From: Megalonaias nervosa
Lineage: Eukaryota; Mollusca; Bivalvia; Unionida; Unionidae
Reading direction: 5' to 3'
DNA: 64,000 nt
Assembly (NCBI GenBank): GCA_016617855.1
Contig: JAECUM010009381.1
Location: 1-64,000, forward strand
The position numbers and the translations under genes were made by a program. The notes beneath the pieces are model-generated. The model did no database searches. It had not been told where the DNA came from and saw only the letters and a list, made by a program, of their open reading frames with translations. Positions 24,130-36,000 of the stretch are shown here, piece after piece. Within the stretch, counting starts at the first letter, position 1, and the number at the start of each line of letters is the position of its first letter.

Positions 24130-24298
24130 TTTGTTTTTAACACATTATTGGCTATATCAAGCCAAGGAAATGGGAACTAAGTGCTTTTCTCAAGGACACA
24201 CCGAAGCAGCCAACCCAGGCTGGCCTATGCAAGCACTGAAACCATGACCCTTGGATTATGAGTTTGACACTCTACCAACTGAGCTACCATGGTCCCTG
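24130..24298 (-). mobile_element. tRNA-Met-like SINE
   Basis: On the minus strand a canonical A-box TAGCTCAGTTGG (24,286-24,275) is followed by an anticodon-loop-like ACTCATAAT with CAT at 24,260-24,258. A degenerate B-box (GGTCATGGTTTCAGTGC, 24,249-24,233) comes next. The body contains CTTGAGAAAAGCACTT. The head therefore derives from a methionine tRNA. The B-box mutations and the SINE body argue against a working tRNA gene. The 3' end is approximate. Confidence 0.65.
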
Positions 24299-24581
24299 AA
24301 TCTGACTGTAATATAAAAAAACAAAAAATCATTTTGTATCAAAGCAAAATTTCAAAGACTTAAAAAAATATCGGATATATACCACAGTGACATTCTTTTA
24401 TAGCAAGGCTGCTGTACTAATAATGATTCATACAATCATTCGGTGATTCTAGCATGAAGAGAGATTCAGAAATAAATGTAAAACACAAAGTTTAGGCAAA
24501 GTAATTGAACCACAAAATATGTCCCAGTGACCTACTTTGGTGATGAGTCTTGTACCTATACAATCCATTCCCTCAAGTGTC

Positions 24582-24585
<4 letters not shown>

Positions 24586-24648
<63 letters not shown>
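24586..24648. repeat. (AT)n microsatellite
   Basis: An alternating TA tract of about 31 units inside satellite 2. The Tyr-Ile reading frames across it are artefacts. Confidence 0.95.
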
Positions 24649-24649
<1 letters not shown>

Positions 24650-24984
24650 CAAAACCCATTTATCACGAGCTAAATGAAAAAACAAAATTGATGTCAGTAA
24701 AATATGAAATGGATGTCACAGTGACATAATCTGATGCTAAGTGTATGGTACTAATGATGAATGCAATCTTCAAATTTTATGAATCTGTCATGAACATGGC
24801 TGTCAGTGAAAATGAAATATAGGTCATAGTGCCATACATGTGTGATGAAGTTGTAGTACTCATCAATGTATACCTTCACAGCATTTCATGATTCCAGTTA
24901 TAACAGCACTCATGCAGTGTGTAAAACCTGAGCTAAATGCGCAAACTTCATGCAAAAAAGCTGGAGTGTGAAAAGTATATCAAA

Positions 24985-26050
24985 GGAAATCCTAGAATAT
25001 CAAGGTAATCTGAGAATATCAACACATAAACTCACTCATTGTAATCTTATCTAAAGTTTCAACTGAATACCACCAGTGATATAAGATATATGACTTGCAA
25101 AAACTTGATTGAAAAGCTTCAATATTGTTTACTACAATGCTTAAGCAGGTGAGACAAGAACACAGGAACTTCTGGCACATAATGGCATAAACTTTAGACC
25201 TGTAGTGATCTTATACAAGCGCTTCACTTGAATGTAGAAACTGATAAAGAATGAGATATAACTGTCGCAGCTATCATTAAACTTATGCAGACAAAACTTA
25301 AAATTAAACATCCATTTTCTAGTTTAACATCCTACTGATGACACTTTCATTACATATTTATCAGTATATCAGACATTCATTAACCACAACTCTTTTAATC
25401 TTGAGTGTGTATACCTCCAGAATAGGGAGAACATCTGTGTACAAATTACTTCCACTTGACCAATTTAATACAAACTCATGCATTTTAAACTGTACATCAA
25501 GACCACCTGCTGACTTTTTGATAGTCCGCATTTGTCTTGATAAAAGGCTTGATTATGTGCCTAAATTTACTTATGTAAGACTAAATTTAAATAATTCTGA
25601 ACACAATCTTGCTTTCTCCATTGCTCTATGTTCATTACAAACCATACAGACTACTCACATTCCGTTCATACAAAAGGTTAATTCTATTGTTAGAGGCTTG
25701 AATGTTAACTGATCTGCAGCTTCATATTCACTGATTTTCAACACATAATAGCATGTAGAAGTATATATGCATATGCAAAATTCATACTAATGACCTAGTT
25801 CTCTCATTGTTAACTGTAATTTACCTTTAAAACAAACAGATGCTATTTTCCTCACCACGAGCAGTCTATTTACTGTTCTGTAAATATTTCTTACAGTTAT
25901 TTATATATACGTAATTCTATCCACTGTGCAATCAACTTGAGGGATAATGGATTGTAAATTAAGACATGCATACCAACACCAAATTTCACAACTATAAATT
26001 CAACATAACATGACGCCCAACTGGCTTAAGTAACTTAAAACTGACCATGC
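24985..26050. other. No supported gene
   Basis: The region is AT-rich. A 124-codon plus-strand frame (25,338-25,712) has no recognisable motif, no splice context and unremarkable composition. I regard it as chance. Confidence 0.3.
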
Positions 26051-26760
26051 TCAGCATCAAAACTCATCCTTGATTTTGAAGGTATAATCTCATACTTCAA
26101 GCTGAATAAAAACTGGATACGAATTATGGCTTCCAGAGTGATATCAAGTTCAGCAAATCAGATACAGATCACATCATTAGTAAGTACAGATCTTGCTTAT
26201 TATCAAACTCATCCAAAAGCTTTATGACATAAGCATGTATTCCAAGTTTGATCAAAGTTGGAAAAGGGTTGTCATGGTAACAACCTTAGCCAATCAGATG
26301 CAAGATTACCACATTAATGTGTATAGATCTTACAAAATATCAAACTCATCCAAGATTTTGATATAATCTCATACTTAAAGTTTTATCAGATAAAAATATG
26401 GTTTCCAAAAAGTGTAATACCATGTTAATATGCTTATATCTCACTATTACTGAATTGTTCAAGCTCATGATGACATAAGCAGACAAATCTGATCAAAGCT
26501 TGATCAGAAACACTGCCTCAAGAGTGGTAACAAGCTCAGCCAATCAAATGCAAGAACACCCAATTAATATGCATGACTCTCACTCATTTATGGACTCATC
26601 TGAGATACTAATGACATAAGCATATATTCTAAATGTGATCAAAACTGGGTCTGAAATGTAACTTCTTGGGTGGTAAACAGGTCAGTCTGATGCAAAATCA
26701 CCTCATTATTGAACTCATCCAAGATTTTGATGATAGAAGCCATTTCCAAATCTGTTTGCA
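26050..26760. repeat. Tandem repeat, ~145-bp units
   Basis: Units share AACTCATCCAAGATTTTGAT, GACATAAGCATATATTC, GATCAAA and AGCTCAGCCAATCAGATGCA. Landmark ACTCATC words near 26,060, 26,207, 26,347, 26,590 and 26,715 indicate units of about 140-147 bp with one deletion-bearing stretch. It is non-coding and different in sequence from the 150-bp composite family. Confidence 0.65.
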
Positions 26761-26879
26761 ACTAGATCACAAAACAGGTTCCAGAGCGGTAGAAACCATT
26801 TATTTACAAATGGACAACATGGGACAGATGATGGATGCAGGCCACCATAAACTCATTTGGGGTTATAGCCTGGTGAGCT

Positions 26880-29050
26880 AAAAATAGAGCAAATTAAAAT
26901 ACAACATCTATGAACTCATTTTTATTGCAGATAATCTCTTTTTAGAATAGGCAAAATGCTGCATTCATTTCTTTGTCTACACATTTAATTATTTCTTTTC
27001 TTGTTAACATCCTTTATAGAGAGGAATATTGAGCTATATCATAAATACATAAATCTTACATTTATAATGACCCAAGTATTTTGCACACTACACATAAAAT
27101 TCTCTCAAGGAAACAAAATCACATTTCTTACTCCACTTACTTCAGGATAAACAATGGGAATATCGTTTATTGATTACCAACTCACTAAATTTCATTTGCC
27201 AGTCAATTTGATCAATCAGCTATTGGCTGACAACATGGTCAAGCCACTTGTACCTGAAGATGGCATTTGTTTGTTGATTTTCTTAAAATAATAAACCAGC
27301 TTCAGATAGATGCAACAAATGTTTGCTTTGGGATTAATTTTGATGATTTACAATTACTTATGAGGTGGGCAAATATATTAATTTATAAATTCAGTTAATA
27401 AACTTATGTCCACAACAGCATTTTTGGTGCACTGGTTGATTGAGCAAGAATGTGGTATATAATTTGCCCTGGACTGAAAAATATTTGTACACAATGCACT
27501 GAAGAAACATAAAAAACTTTATTGTTACAAAAAAGATTAACAATAATCAACTTTTTATAACAGCTGATGTCTAACAAAAATGTGTAGTGACAGACAACTG
27601 ACACATTTGCAATAAACATTCATATTCAATATGTATATATGTATGGGAAATTATTTAGTGCAGATGTCAACCTGTCAAGAAACATATTTTTGAACAAGTC
27701 CTGAACCTTAATTCTTCAGCCTGTAATGCCAGTATGGGTTTGACCTTTGATCTTGTGGTTTACTGTCAATAGGATTTATTAATACATTCACTTCAAAATT
27801 TTGAATATTCTGATATAAAACCAGTTGAACATAGAAAGTACTGCAATCAATATTTGCTGAAAGTTGAATCTGCAAGAATAACAGGTAACCATAGGATAAA
27901 CGTCTGACTATTACAACTCGTCTTCTGTACATTGCTATAAATAAAAAAAACACTTCTGGCAAGAGGATGCATAACAGGCCCCCCAAAAACTTCCTGCAGG
28001 TCACAAGTGGCAACTAAGGGGAAAGGGAGATATTTTTAACCTGGGATGAGTTCTGTCATGTAGTTCCAGAGGGTCTTGAACATTTAAAAGAGTGCTGTTT
28101 ATATAAAAGGTTCGCTTGTATTTTAAACGTCTGATTCTTTTTTTGCCTTTGCCTTTGTTTTGTATGTCTTTTTTGGTACACCTTAACTGACTCATCAGTA
28201 TATGGCCAGGATTGTGCTGATGTGATATTAAAGCCATACATACATACATATATACATACATACATACATATATACATACATAAACACATGTTGTTAGAGA
28301 TACAGTTATATAAAAACAAGGAAATACTGATACAGGGTAATTCACAAAACATATGTTAATGGAGATGGTTACATTTAGAGATGAAGCTGACTATCAAGAG
28401 TTCATTTAGAGTTTAAACAATACCAAAAATAACACTCTTCTGATAAAATAAAATTTTAGAATAGCAGGCAATAATTGTATTATATGCTCATTCATTTTTT
28501 CTTCTTCATATTTACATGTTAGGAAAACCCCTATAAAATGTTAAATATAAAATTTAACTCGATGGGAAACACACAATCTTCTTCACAATTAATACTTGAC
28601 ATGAATTATATTTTGAAATTCCATCACCAGTACAAAAAGAATTGCTTTTCTTTTAAACTGAAGGTAAACAATTGGTCAAAGTGGGTCTGAGTTTGCTCAC
28701 CTGGCTGAACAGCCAAATGCCAGAGCAGTTGGCCAAGAAATCTGGGCCAGAGCAGTTGGCCATGAAATCTGGGTCAGTAGGATGCATTCCGGAGAACTCT
28801 CTAATTATACTGTTGATTGCATATTATGAAAATACTTGTTACAAGGTTTCTCTATAACACCAGCTTCATCCATAATTGATGGCACATAAACATCATTTGT
28901 CCAATACTGAAAGGCCTTAAGTGTCAGTATGCTTTTTTCCAAAATTTGTCAAATTCTGGAGAGTGGTTTTAGAGACAAGTCATTTATAGATTTTTATTTT
29001 CTTGGTAATGTAATGGTGACCATGTCTCACAGCAGATCAGCATCACTTGT
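26880..29050. other. No supported gene; simple repeats
   Basis: AT-rich sequence with a (CATA)n tract at about 28,239-28,282 and a 27-bp tandem duplication with AGAGCAGTTGGCC at about 28,719-28,770. Minus-strand frames at 28,352-28,001 read through the CATA tract and are not convincing genes. Confidence 0.4.
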
Positions 29051-29180
29051 AAACAAGTGTCTCTTGATGGGATTGATGCTTTACTGTCAAAAGAGAATTT
29101 GCTGAAATTAAAGATAAAACCATATTTTCTTTTAACTGCCAAGTGTTGAAACCATCTCTGATACTCTTGAGTGATATGAC

Positions 29181-31486
29181 TAGGGGTGAAATGATACATC
29201 TGTGCCTCATATCGATACAATTCATGATACACAGTCTGCGATACGATACATATCGATACATATATGAACTTGATGGTCTTTCCATCTTTGGAGGGTAAGT
29301 GGTGCCCTTTTATGCATGTGGACATTCCTGGTTGTATTTCCAGTATGCAGATTACAGACAGACATATAGTTATCATATATTTATATGCTATTCTCATTGA
29401 TGACAAGATAACAAAAATACTTTCAAACATACTACCTGCTAGGTTTTATTCAATGTTTTAGACCGCCTTCATTCGCTGGTTAAATATCTCTGCATACAAA
29501 GAGAAATTCCAAATTTGTTCCCCATGTACAATTTAAGGAGAGATACTGACAGGATTTTAACCTGAGGCAGACCTCTTCCTTTGTTGAAGAAATAAAGGGG
29601 GAGTGGAAGAAAGGAGGGAGAGAAAGAAACGGTCGTAGCTCAATATTTAACTAACACTTCAATATCTGTCTCTCTTTCTTCCAGCTACACTTTCTTAAGA
29701 GCTCTACTGAAATCAACATCTTTAAAAGATGTCACCTCTAGTTGTATCAGCATTAATTTGTTAATTATTTCTGAGCATACTCTGTTCCTTATCTGTGTAT
29801 GAATATTGTTCTGTGCTTCCTTCTGAAGGGGCAATATCCATAGTTAGCTTTGTCAGCTTGAATATGTTGGGAAACTGATCTTTATGATCTTTATGTACAA
29901 TTTTCGAGAGCTCACAGATATTATCATTTGGATACATCTGGTCCAAAATTGGATTTTTCACTAACATAAACTTTGTTGACTCAGTGGTTCATTGACTACT
30001 ATGCCAGATTTCTTATCTGTTCCATAATGCTATAATAGAGTTTTCAGTCCATCAATGCCATAGTCTGCTTGCAAAGACAGTAGTGTTCAAATAAATATTT
30101 ACTTCTTAATTTCATTTTTTAACCCTTTTTTATTCAGTTTATCTTAACCCTAATATGGATATATGGATTTGTAGCATATGATCTGCTGGGTTAAATTGAA
30201 TGCAAAAAAAAAAAAAAAATATTACATTATACTTTTAAATTAACTGTATTTAAATTAAGTGCATTATACTGCCCTTTCTACATTTCGAAATACCGCTGAA
30301 AGACTGACTGACTGTCATGCTGTCTATTTTTGTCCATCGAACAAAGACATCAGACTCATATTTAACACCATTTTCAGGCTCAAAATCACTCACTGGTATC
30401 TCCATTTACACTTTCCCAGCTCCAGTAATCCAACATACTTTATAAATTTAAAAATTATTGTCATCATCACTACCATCAGCCAGTATTCTGCTGAACAAAA
30501 TCGTAATGAACCATACCAGGAATCAGACATTTTGGGTTTTCTAGGTAGCGTGTATTTTAAACATGTATTTGTTAAACTTTCTTCATGGAAGGTTCAAACA
30601 ATGCCAACATAATGCTTATTCCTGGGCACCATGTGCCAATCAAATTCAGTTTAACAACCATTCATGACATGCTTGAAGAACCGTGATGTGTAAAGTTGCC
30701 TACCTTAAAAACAGATGTCACGAAAAGAATGCTTAAATAAAAATTGTCTACTTTGCCGAGCACATTTTCATATGTGGGGCTTTCAACAAAATTGTGGGAG
30801 TTCTCAGGCATTAATGTTCTCCAAGTACGTGAATTTGTAAAAGTTCTGCACAACTCATGCAGTTGCACACCCTGACAGCATCTCTATTTAAGTACTTTAC
30901 AGATCAATTAATGACTTTTGCGCGAAGTTTCTCAATAGCCTTGCCAATACTTTCTGTTTGTCATGCAGGAAATAAGCTAGATTAATGGTGGTTATTGTTT
31001 AAACTGGACCGGAACAAGCAATAACCAATGTGAATTCAATGTTACATTTAACAGTGCAAAACACCAGTAATGTATCTTTCAAATCAACAGAAGTAGTTCA
31101 ACATAGTAACTTTGCGTAATAGTGAAACATGTTTGGAATGTATAGTTTATGCTGAACATGCTGCTGGGTTAAGATAATTTGCAAGGAATGGGGGGGGGGG
31201 CAAATTACAAACCATGTCACTTTGTGTTAATTTATACATGGTGAGTGAGTATTCTTAATAGTCTTTCTCGTTTTTACTAATAAAAATGAGTCCCTGTTAC
31301 TGCAGATGCTGTTTCAGAGGAATTCTAATTTAAAAGGACAATAAGGCAAACTAATAATAATTATTCATGACTGGTGAAGACTAAAATATCTTGCATATGG
31401 TAGGTATCATTTGTATTGATTTTCCGTCTCTTGTATCAATATGTGTATCATTACAGCAAAAGTACCGATGCATCATTTCATCCCTA
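29181..31486. mobile_element. hAT-type DNA transposon with 8-bp TSD
   Basis: The left end reads TAGGGGTGAAATGATACATC. The reverse complement of the right end reads TAGGGATGAAATGATGCATC, matching at 18 of 20 positions. Immediately outside both ends is GATATGAC (29,173-29,180 and 31,487-31,494), an exact 8-bp target-site duplication, the length typical of the hAT superfamily. The 2.3-kb interior holds a transposase remnant on the minus strand near the left end and otherwise unrecognised AT-rich sequence, including a G11 run at 31,190-31,200. The host sequence on both sides is the same composite repeat element. Confidence 0.85.
29761..29967 (-). pseudogene. hAT transposase C-terminal fragment
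   Basis: This minus-strand frame contains FPNIFKLTKLTMDIAPSEGS followed by TEQYS. It resembles the hAT C-terminal dimerisation region, where relatives read FPN-(I/L)-x-K-L-x-KLAL-x-I-x-x-SSAS-x-E-x-SFS. Its place inside the hAT element, near one end, agrees. The rest of the transposase, including the catalytic residues, was not found intact, so the copy cannot move by itself. Confidence 0.45.
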
Positions 31487-32934
31487 GATATGACTTTCAA
31501 ACTTGCAGTGGTGATGGCCATGTTGATGACAAACTAGTACTATCAGAAGACTTTTGGTAACAATCACAACATGACTACCCATTCAGGTGAATGTGACAAG
31601 ATTTTCAATGTGACAGTCTTATGGATGCCTGCTGGGCACTATTTCAATTAGGATTAACTAGAGATTATATGAAGTCTTTTGGTTGACATGACCATCAATT
31701 CTGGAAGTGACCATAACAAGATTTTAATAATGGCCATCATGGTGGCCATACTGGATGTCAGTTCACTCTCATTTTGATTCAGGGCTAATTGGTCACCATA
31801 AGAAGTCTTCTGGTGAAAATCCTATGTCAACATGAGTTTTCATTTAGAGGGAATAGCAAAATAACATATTTTCAAGATGGCTGCCATGGTGAACATATTC
31901 AGAATCAGATCACCATTTTCATTTAGTACCAATTAGACATCATAAGAAGTCTTCTGGAGAAACCCTAATGTTGGTATGATTTTCCATCTAGAAGTAGAAA
32001 TAAGATTTTCAAAATGGTCACTGTCGTTGCCATACTGGATGTCAAATTTACTGATGCAATTTCTATTTAAGACCAATCGGACACCAGTCTTCCAGTAAAA
32101 ACCCCATGCTGGTTTGACTTTCTTTTTAGGAGGAGTAGCAATAACAAGATTTTCAAGATGGTTGCCATGATGGTCATAGTGGACATCAGATTTAAACCAG
32201 TTCAATTAGGACCAACTAGACAATGTTAGAAGCCTTCTCATGAAAATCGATGTTGATGTAATTCTGTTCAAGATGAGTAATGATAAAATTTTCAAGAGGG
32301 CTGATGTGGTGGCCATACTGGCTGTCTGATCGGCACCATTTTCATTTAGGGCCAACAAGATATCACAAGATGTCTTTTAGTGAAGACCTCCAGTTTAGCA
32401 AAAGCAAGATATTTAAGACTGCTGCTGTTGTGGTCATATTGTATAACTAAACAGCATCATTTAATTTGGGATCAATCAGACCTTGGGATGAATGTGCTGC
32501 ATGTACAAGTTCATGGCAAGCCCCCATGTAGTTTAGGGGGAGTAGCAAAATAAAAATGTACAAATAGACTGATGATCCATCAATAACCAGCACAGCTAAA
32601 AACTGAAAATCCCTTTTGCTTGGTTACTCTGTCAGTTCTGGACATATTCTGTTAAGCAGCTTTTTGACAAGTCATTGAATAGTTTTTCTATTTTCAGTAA
32701 TGGCAGCCTTATTTGCTGGCAGATTGATATTATTGATACAAATATGAAGACACTTTTGCCATTCTTCATCTAATTCCTGAATATTCTACAGTTTTTAAAA
32801 ATCAAAATAAATATACATTAATCAATTTTTTTTCTGAAACCAAATCACAAGAATGATGTTAGGTAAAGAATACAATAACTCAAGAATCTACTGACAGTGA
32901 CCCAGATGCTGTCTGGTAAATGTCTCACTGCCCC

Positions 32935-33015
32935 TTAGTCTCTCTTTGGAATTGCTTGGCGAACTGCTAGTTGTGCCCCTTGCTGCATCAAATGAGCATA
33001 CACTGGAGAGAGAAA
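32935..33015 (-). CDS. atl: Atlastin last coding exon (C-terminal tail)
   Basis: The acceptor TTTGTTTGTTGCAG ends at 33,016. The exon starts FLSPVYAHLMQQG, encodes 26 residues, and ends in a TAA stop at 32,937-32,935. It continues exactly in frame from the Asp-His at the end of the previous exon. Hydrophobic residues recur every three or four positions (F, L, V/Y, L/M, L/V, I), compatible with the membrane-binding amphipathic helix known in atlastin tails. The Lys-Arg-Asp ending is charged. Tail sequence is poorly conserved among atlastins, so this exon rests more on splice sites, phase and pattern than on similarity. Confidence 0.75.
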   Translation of the reverse strand, partial: FLSPVYAHLMQQGAQLAVRQAIPKRD

Positions 33016-36000
33016 CTGCAACAAACAAAAAAAGTATGTAATATTTGTAAAACAACTAAGCAATTTTTCAGAATCAAAGGATAAAATTAGGACAATCTGC
33101 ACATCAAGAAAAAAATGGAACAATTCTGGATGAGAATTAAAGACCTAGAAATCTGAACCTTATCTTTAAGAATTAAATTCAGTAGCATTAGTTTCCAAAA
33201 GCCAAACTGTCTAAATGAAACATTTGAACAAGAATCAAGTCCCCATCATAGTATAATACAACCTGTACAAATGTCAATCCTTGAACACACAAATTAAAGC
33301 TTCTGCTGTTTCTTAAAATTCTGATTTTCTCTGGCACATGTGAACAACTGTGCCAATCCTTAAGATTTTAATTCTGTCTGGTGAAAAAGTGATGTTATAC
33401 CATAAATATCAAATAAATATAGATAGGATAGATTTTTTAATGTTGAAAGTACAACGGCACATGCTGGAAAAGAAAGAAAGTTGGAAAGAAGGAAAGAAGC
33501 TGACAAAAATAGAAAGTACTTATTAACGTACAAAATGCAACAGTCAAATAGTATTCTCCTTCATGATATAAATTTTTCTTAATATAATGCACCTTGTATT
33601 TATAACACTATTCTGAATGTAATGCACCTTGCATTTATAACAATATTCTGAACATAATGCACCTTGCATTTATAAGACTATTCTGAACATAATGCACCAT
33701 GCATTTATAACACTATTCTGAATATAATGTACCTTGCATTTATAACATTGTTCTAAATATAATGCACCTTGCACTACAACACTATTATGAACATATGCAC
33801 CTTGCATTTATAACACTATTCTGAACATAATGCACCTTGCATTTATAACATTGTTCTAAATATAATGCACCTTGCATTATAACACTTTTATGAACATATG
33901 TACCTTGCATTTATAACACTATTCTGAACATAATGCACCTTGCATTTATAACACTATTCTGAACATAATGCACCTTGCATTTATAACATTATTCTGAATG
34001 TAATGCACCTTGCAATTATGACATTATTCTGAACATAATGCATCTTTCATTATAAACTATTCTGAATATAATATGATCATGTCATTAACCCCATTTAAAT
34101 ATTCAGATGAGAATAGAAATGTAAAATTTCCAATATCCATGACCTTGAGGATTTATGACATTTGATTCATGCTCAATATCAATTACTATAATTGTTTTAG
34201 CCTCGATTCAGCCACTATTGTATTTGGCCAGTGTTAGCTATTTGTTTTCTGCGATCAGCTTGAGAACCAACAAATTCTCATCAGTACAAATTAAATGTGA
34301 AATGATAGTCTTGACACTTCAGTAATGTTAAATGAACAGAAGGATCTGAATTAGCTTAAACATGAAGTTTGGATAATACATGTATGTTGCTTCAATTATG
34401 CCACAGTAATGAAATCTTGGCTTAAGAACATGATGAGTGGTATGCATAAGCTAAAATGAATTCTATGATTAACTCATTGCTCAATCTATCAAAAGCATTT
34501 ATTTATCTACTTATTTGGGAATTTCTAGGAGCAGATAAAAACAGATCTCCTGTATTTTTATGCTTGAATTTTCAAGAAATTCTATGATCTCATTAGGACC
34601 ATTTCCAGCATGTTCAAAATTATTCAGAAGGTATTTTGTCAAACTTTTAATTTCTAACATGTTCACATGCTTTATCAGAATCTCATATTATGATTGATGG
34701 ACTTAAGAGGCGGACAGATCTCAAAATAACAAACACTCATTTATGGGCCTTCTTAAGCAAATTAAAATGGTGAAAACATTACATGTTAAGAATTCAATGC
34801 CAGTATGTATAAAACAGGAAATGCCAGGGGTAAATAAATCTAGATGTTGGAAGAGGTAAATTTGAAAGACACCGTTTTGGCAAATGTCACTTAATCCACA
34901 TAAGTCACAATATATTTTCCCAACCACTTGCAACCTACTTCATTTTTCATGTCCAAACAGGCAAACTGTCATAAACTGTGTCCCCACCATCTACATACTA
35001 AAATAGTTATTAGTGCACTTTGTCTATACTGGGAGCTATCCATTTGAGGTGCATGATCTCTCTTCCAACATGTACATATGTGATCTGATTTTGAAAAAAG
35101 TGTTACCAACAAACTGAATCCAGGTTTCACTATACATCTCAAATTTCATTCCTTACATTGAGATTTTTAAGATGTTTTATTGCTAAGTTCGGAATTGTGA
35201 ATTTTCATTGAATATGGCCTGGAGGAATAAAATTCAATCAAACTATCTTGCATTTTCCTTAGTCTTGTTTTATCTCAGAAGAAAATTTCAGGATTTTCTT
35301 AAATTTGTGGAATTCCCCAACTTAATTTTTAAGAATAAAAAGCCTCCTGGTTGTACAACTTCAAAACCAAAATGTACTTTTGGGGAGGGCAATTTGAAAA
35401 TAAATTATTTTCAAGTTACTGCTAAATTTCCTATGTTGAAAGCCATTTCACATGACAATTCTGGTTCAGCTTCTTTACAGTGACATTGTTCTTGCTGAGC
35501 CTGACAGAAAAACAACTGCCACTGATTTGATGGCATCATCACTGGTGGCTGTACCTGTAGTCTTTCTTTAAACAAAACAAAATGAATAGGAAAGAAAATT
35601 TGCTGACAAATACTCTAATAAATGTATATTTTATTGCTAAATGCAGTTATGGGTGTATTTTAATTTATCATAAATACAATACTTTTTTTTTGTTTTTTGT
35701 GCCTCTGCTACTTCATTAAACATATTTGTAACAAAACAAAATATTAAAACCATAGTTTATTCCCTTTAGCACTTGAAAACTCAAACATCAGAAACCTCAA
35801 TAAATGCTTTTCTATTTTGTTTTTAAAAAATGAATGGAAATTATTGATAAAAGCAATATGCTCAAAGTCTAAATGCATTTCAGAGACCATAAACAAAAAA
35901 CAAGATGACGGATGAAATGCACACAAGAATGAAATTCAAACTAGATGCAAACTAAATGCAAATGGAGTGCAAAAGAAGTGCAAACAAAATGCAAATTTGG

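Larger units (their letters stand above)
23055..24980. repeat. Satellite 2, second array
   Basis: The array has the same two-monomer structure as at 18.3-19.4 kb. Recurrent words include GGTCACAGTGACCTAC, ACTCATCAAGATGCATCC, GAGCTAAATGCAAAAACTT and GATTCTAGCATGAACA. It is interrupted by a minus-strand SINE at about 24,130-24,298 and an (AT)n tract at 24,586-24,648. No coding sequence is seen. Confidence 0.7.
29052..32605 (+). mobile_element. Composite ~150-bp repeat element, copy B (split by hAT)
   Basis: The 5' module starts at 29,052 (AACAAGTGTCTCTTGATGG) and continues with GAAACCATCTCTGATACTC up to 29,180, where a hAT transposon interrupts it. The element resumes at 31,495 with about six 150-bp units whose words include AACAAGATTTTCAAGATGG, CATTTTCATTTAGGACCAA and ACATCATAAGAAGTCTTCTGG. 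The 3' module ends near 32,605 with ATAACCAGCACAGCTAAAAA. Without the insertion it would be about 1.2 kb. It is non-coding and ends some 330 bp downstream of the atlastin stop codon, in the direction of atlastin transcription. Confidence 0.65.

Noticed and set aside
24230..24298. Possible functional tRNA-Met gene
   Set aside because: The A-box is good but the B-box is mutated, and the sequence continues into a SINE body inside a satellite array, so it is a SINE head.
25338..25712. 124-codon plus-strand ORF
   Set aside because: No domain, no codon or CpG signature of coding sequence, no splice sites; consistent with chance in AT-rich DNA.
18340..26760. Possible CRISPR-like array because of regularly spaced repeats
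   Set aside because: The repeats are contiguous ~145-165-bp satellite units without short unique spacers, and the genome is eukaryotic.
28130..28260. Hammerhead ribozyme-like core CTGATGAGTC on the minus strand near 28,190
   Set aside because: The conserved GAAA that must follow stem II is missing and no stems of the required form are apparent. It is better explained as part of an interspersed repeat next to the CATA tract.
28001..28352. Two overlapping ~100-codon minus-strand ORFs
   Set aside because: Both run through the CATA microsatellite, and neither has a recognisable domain.
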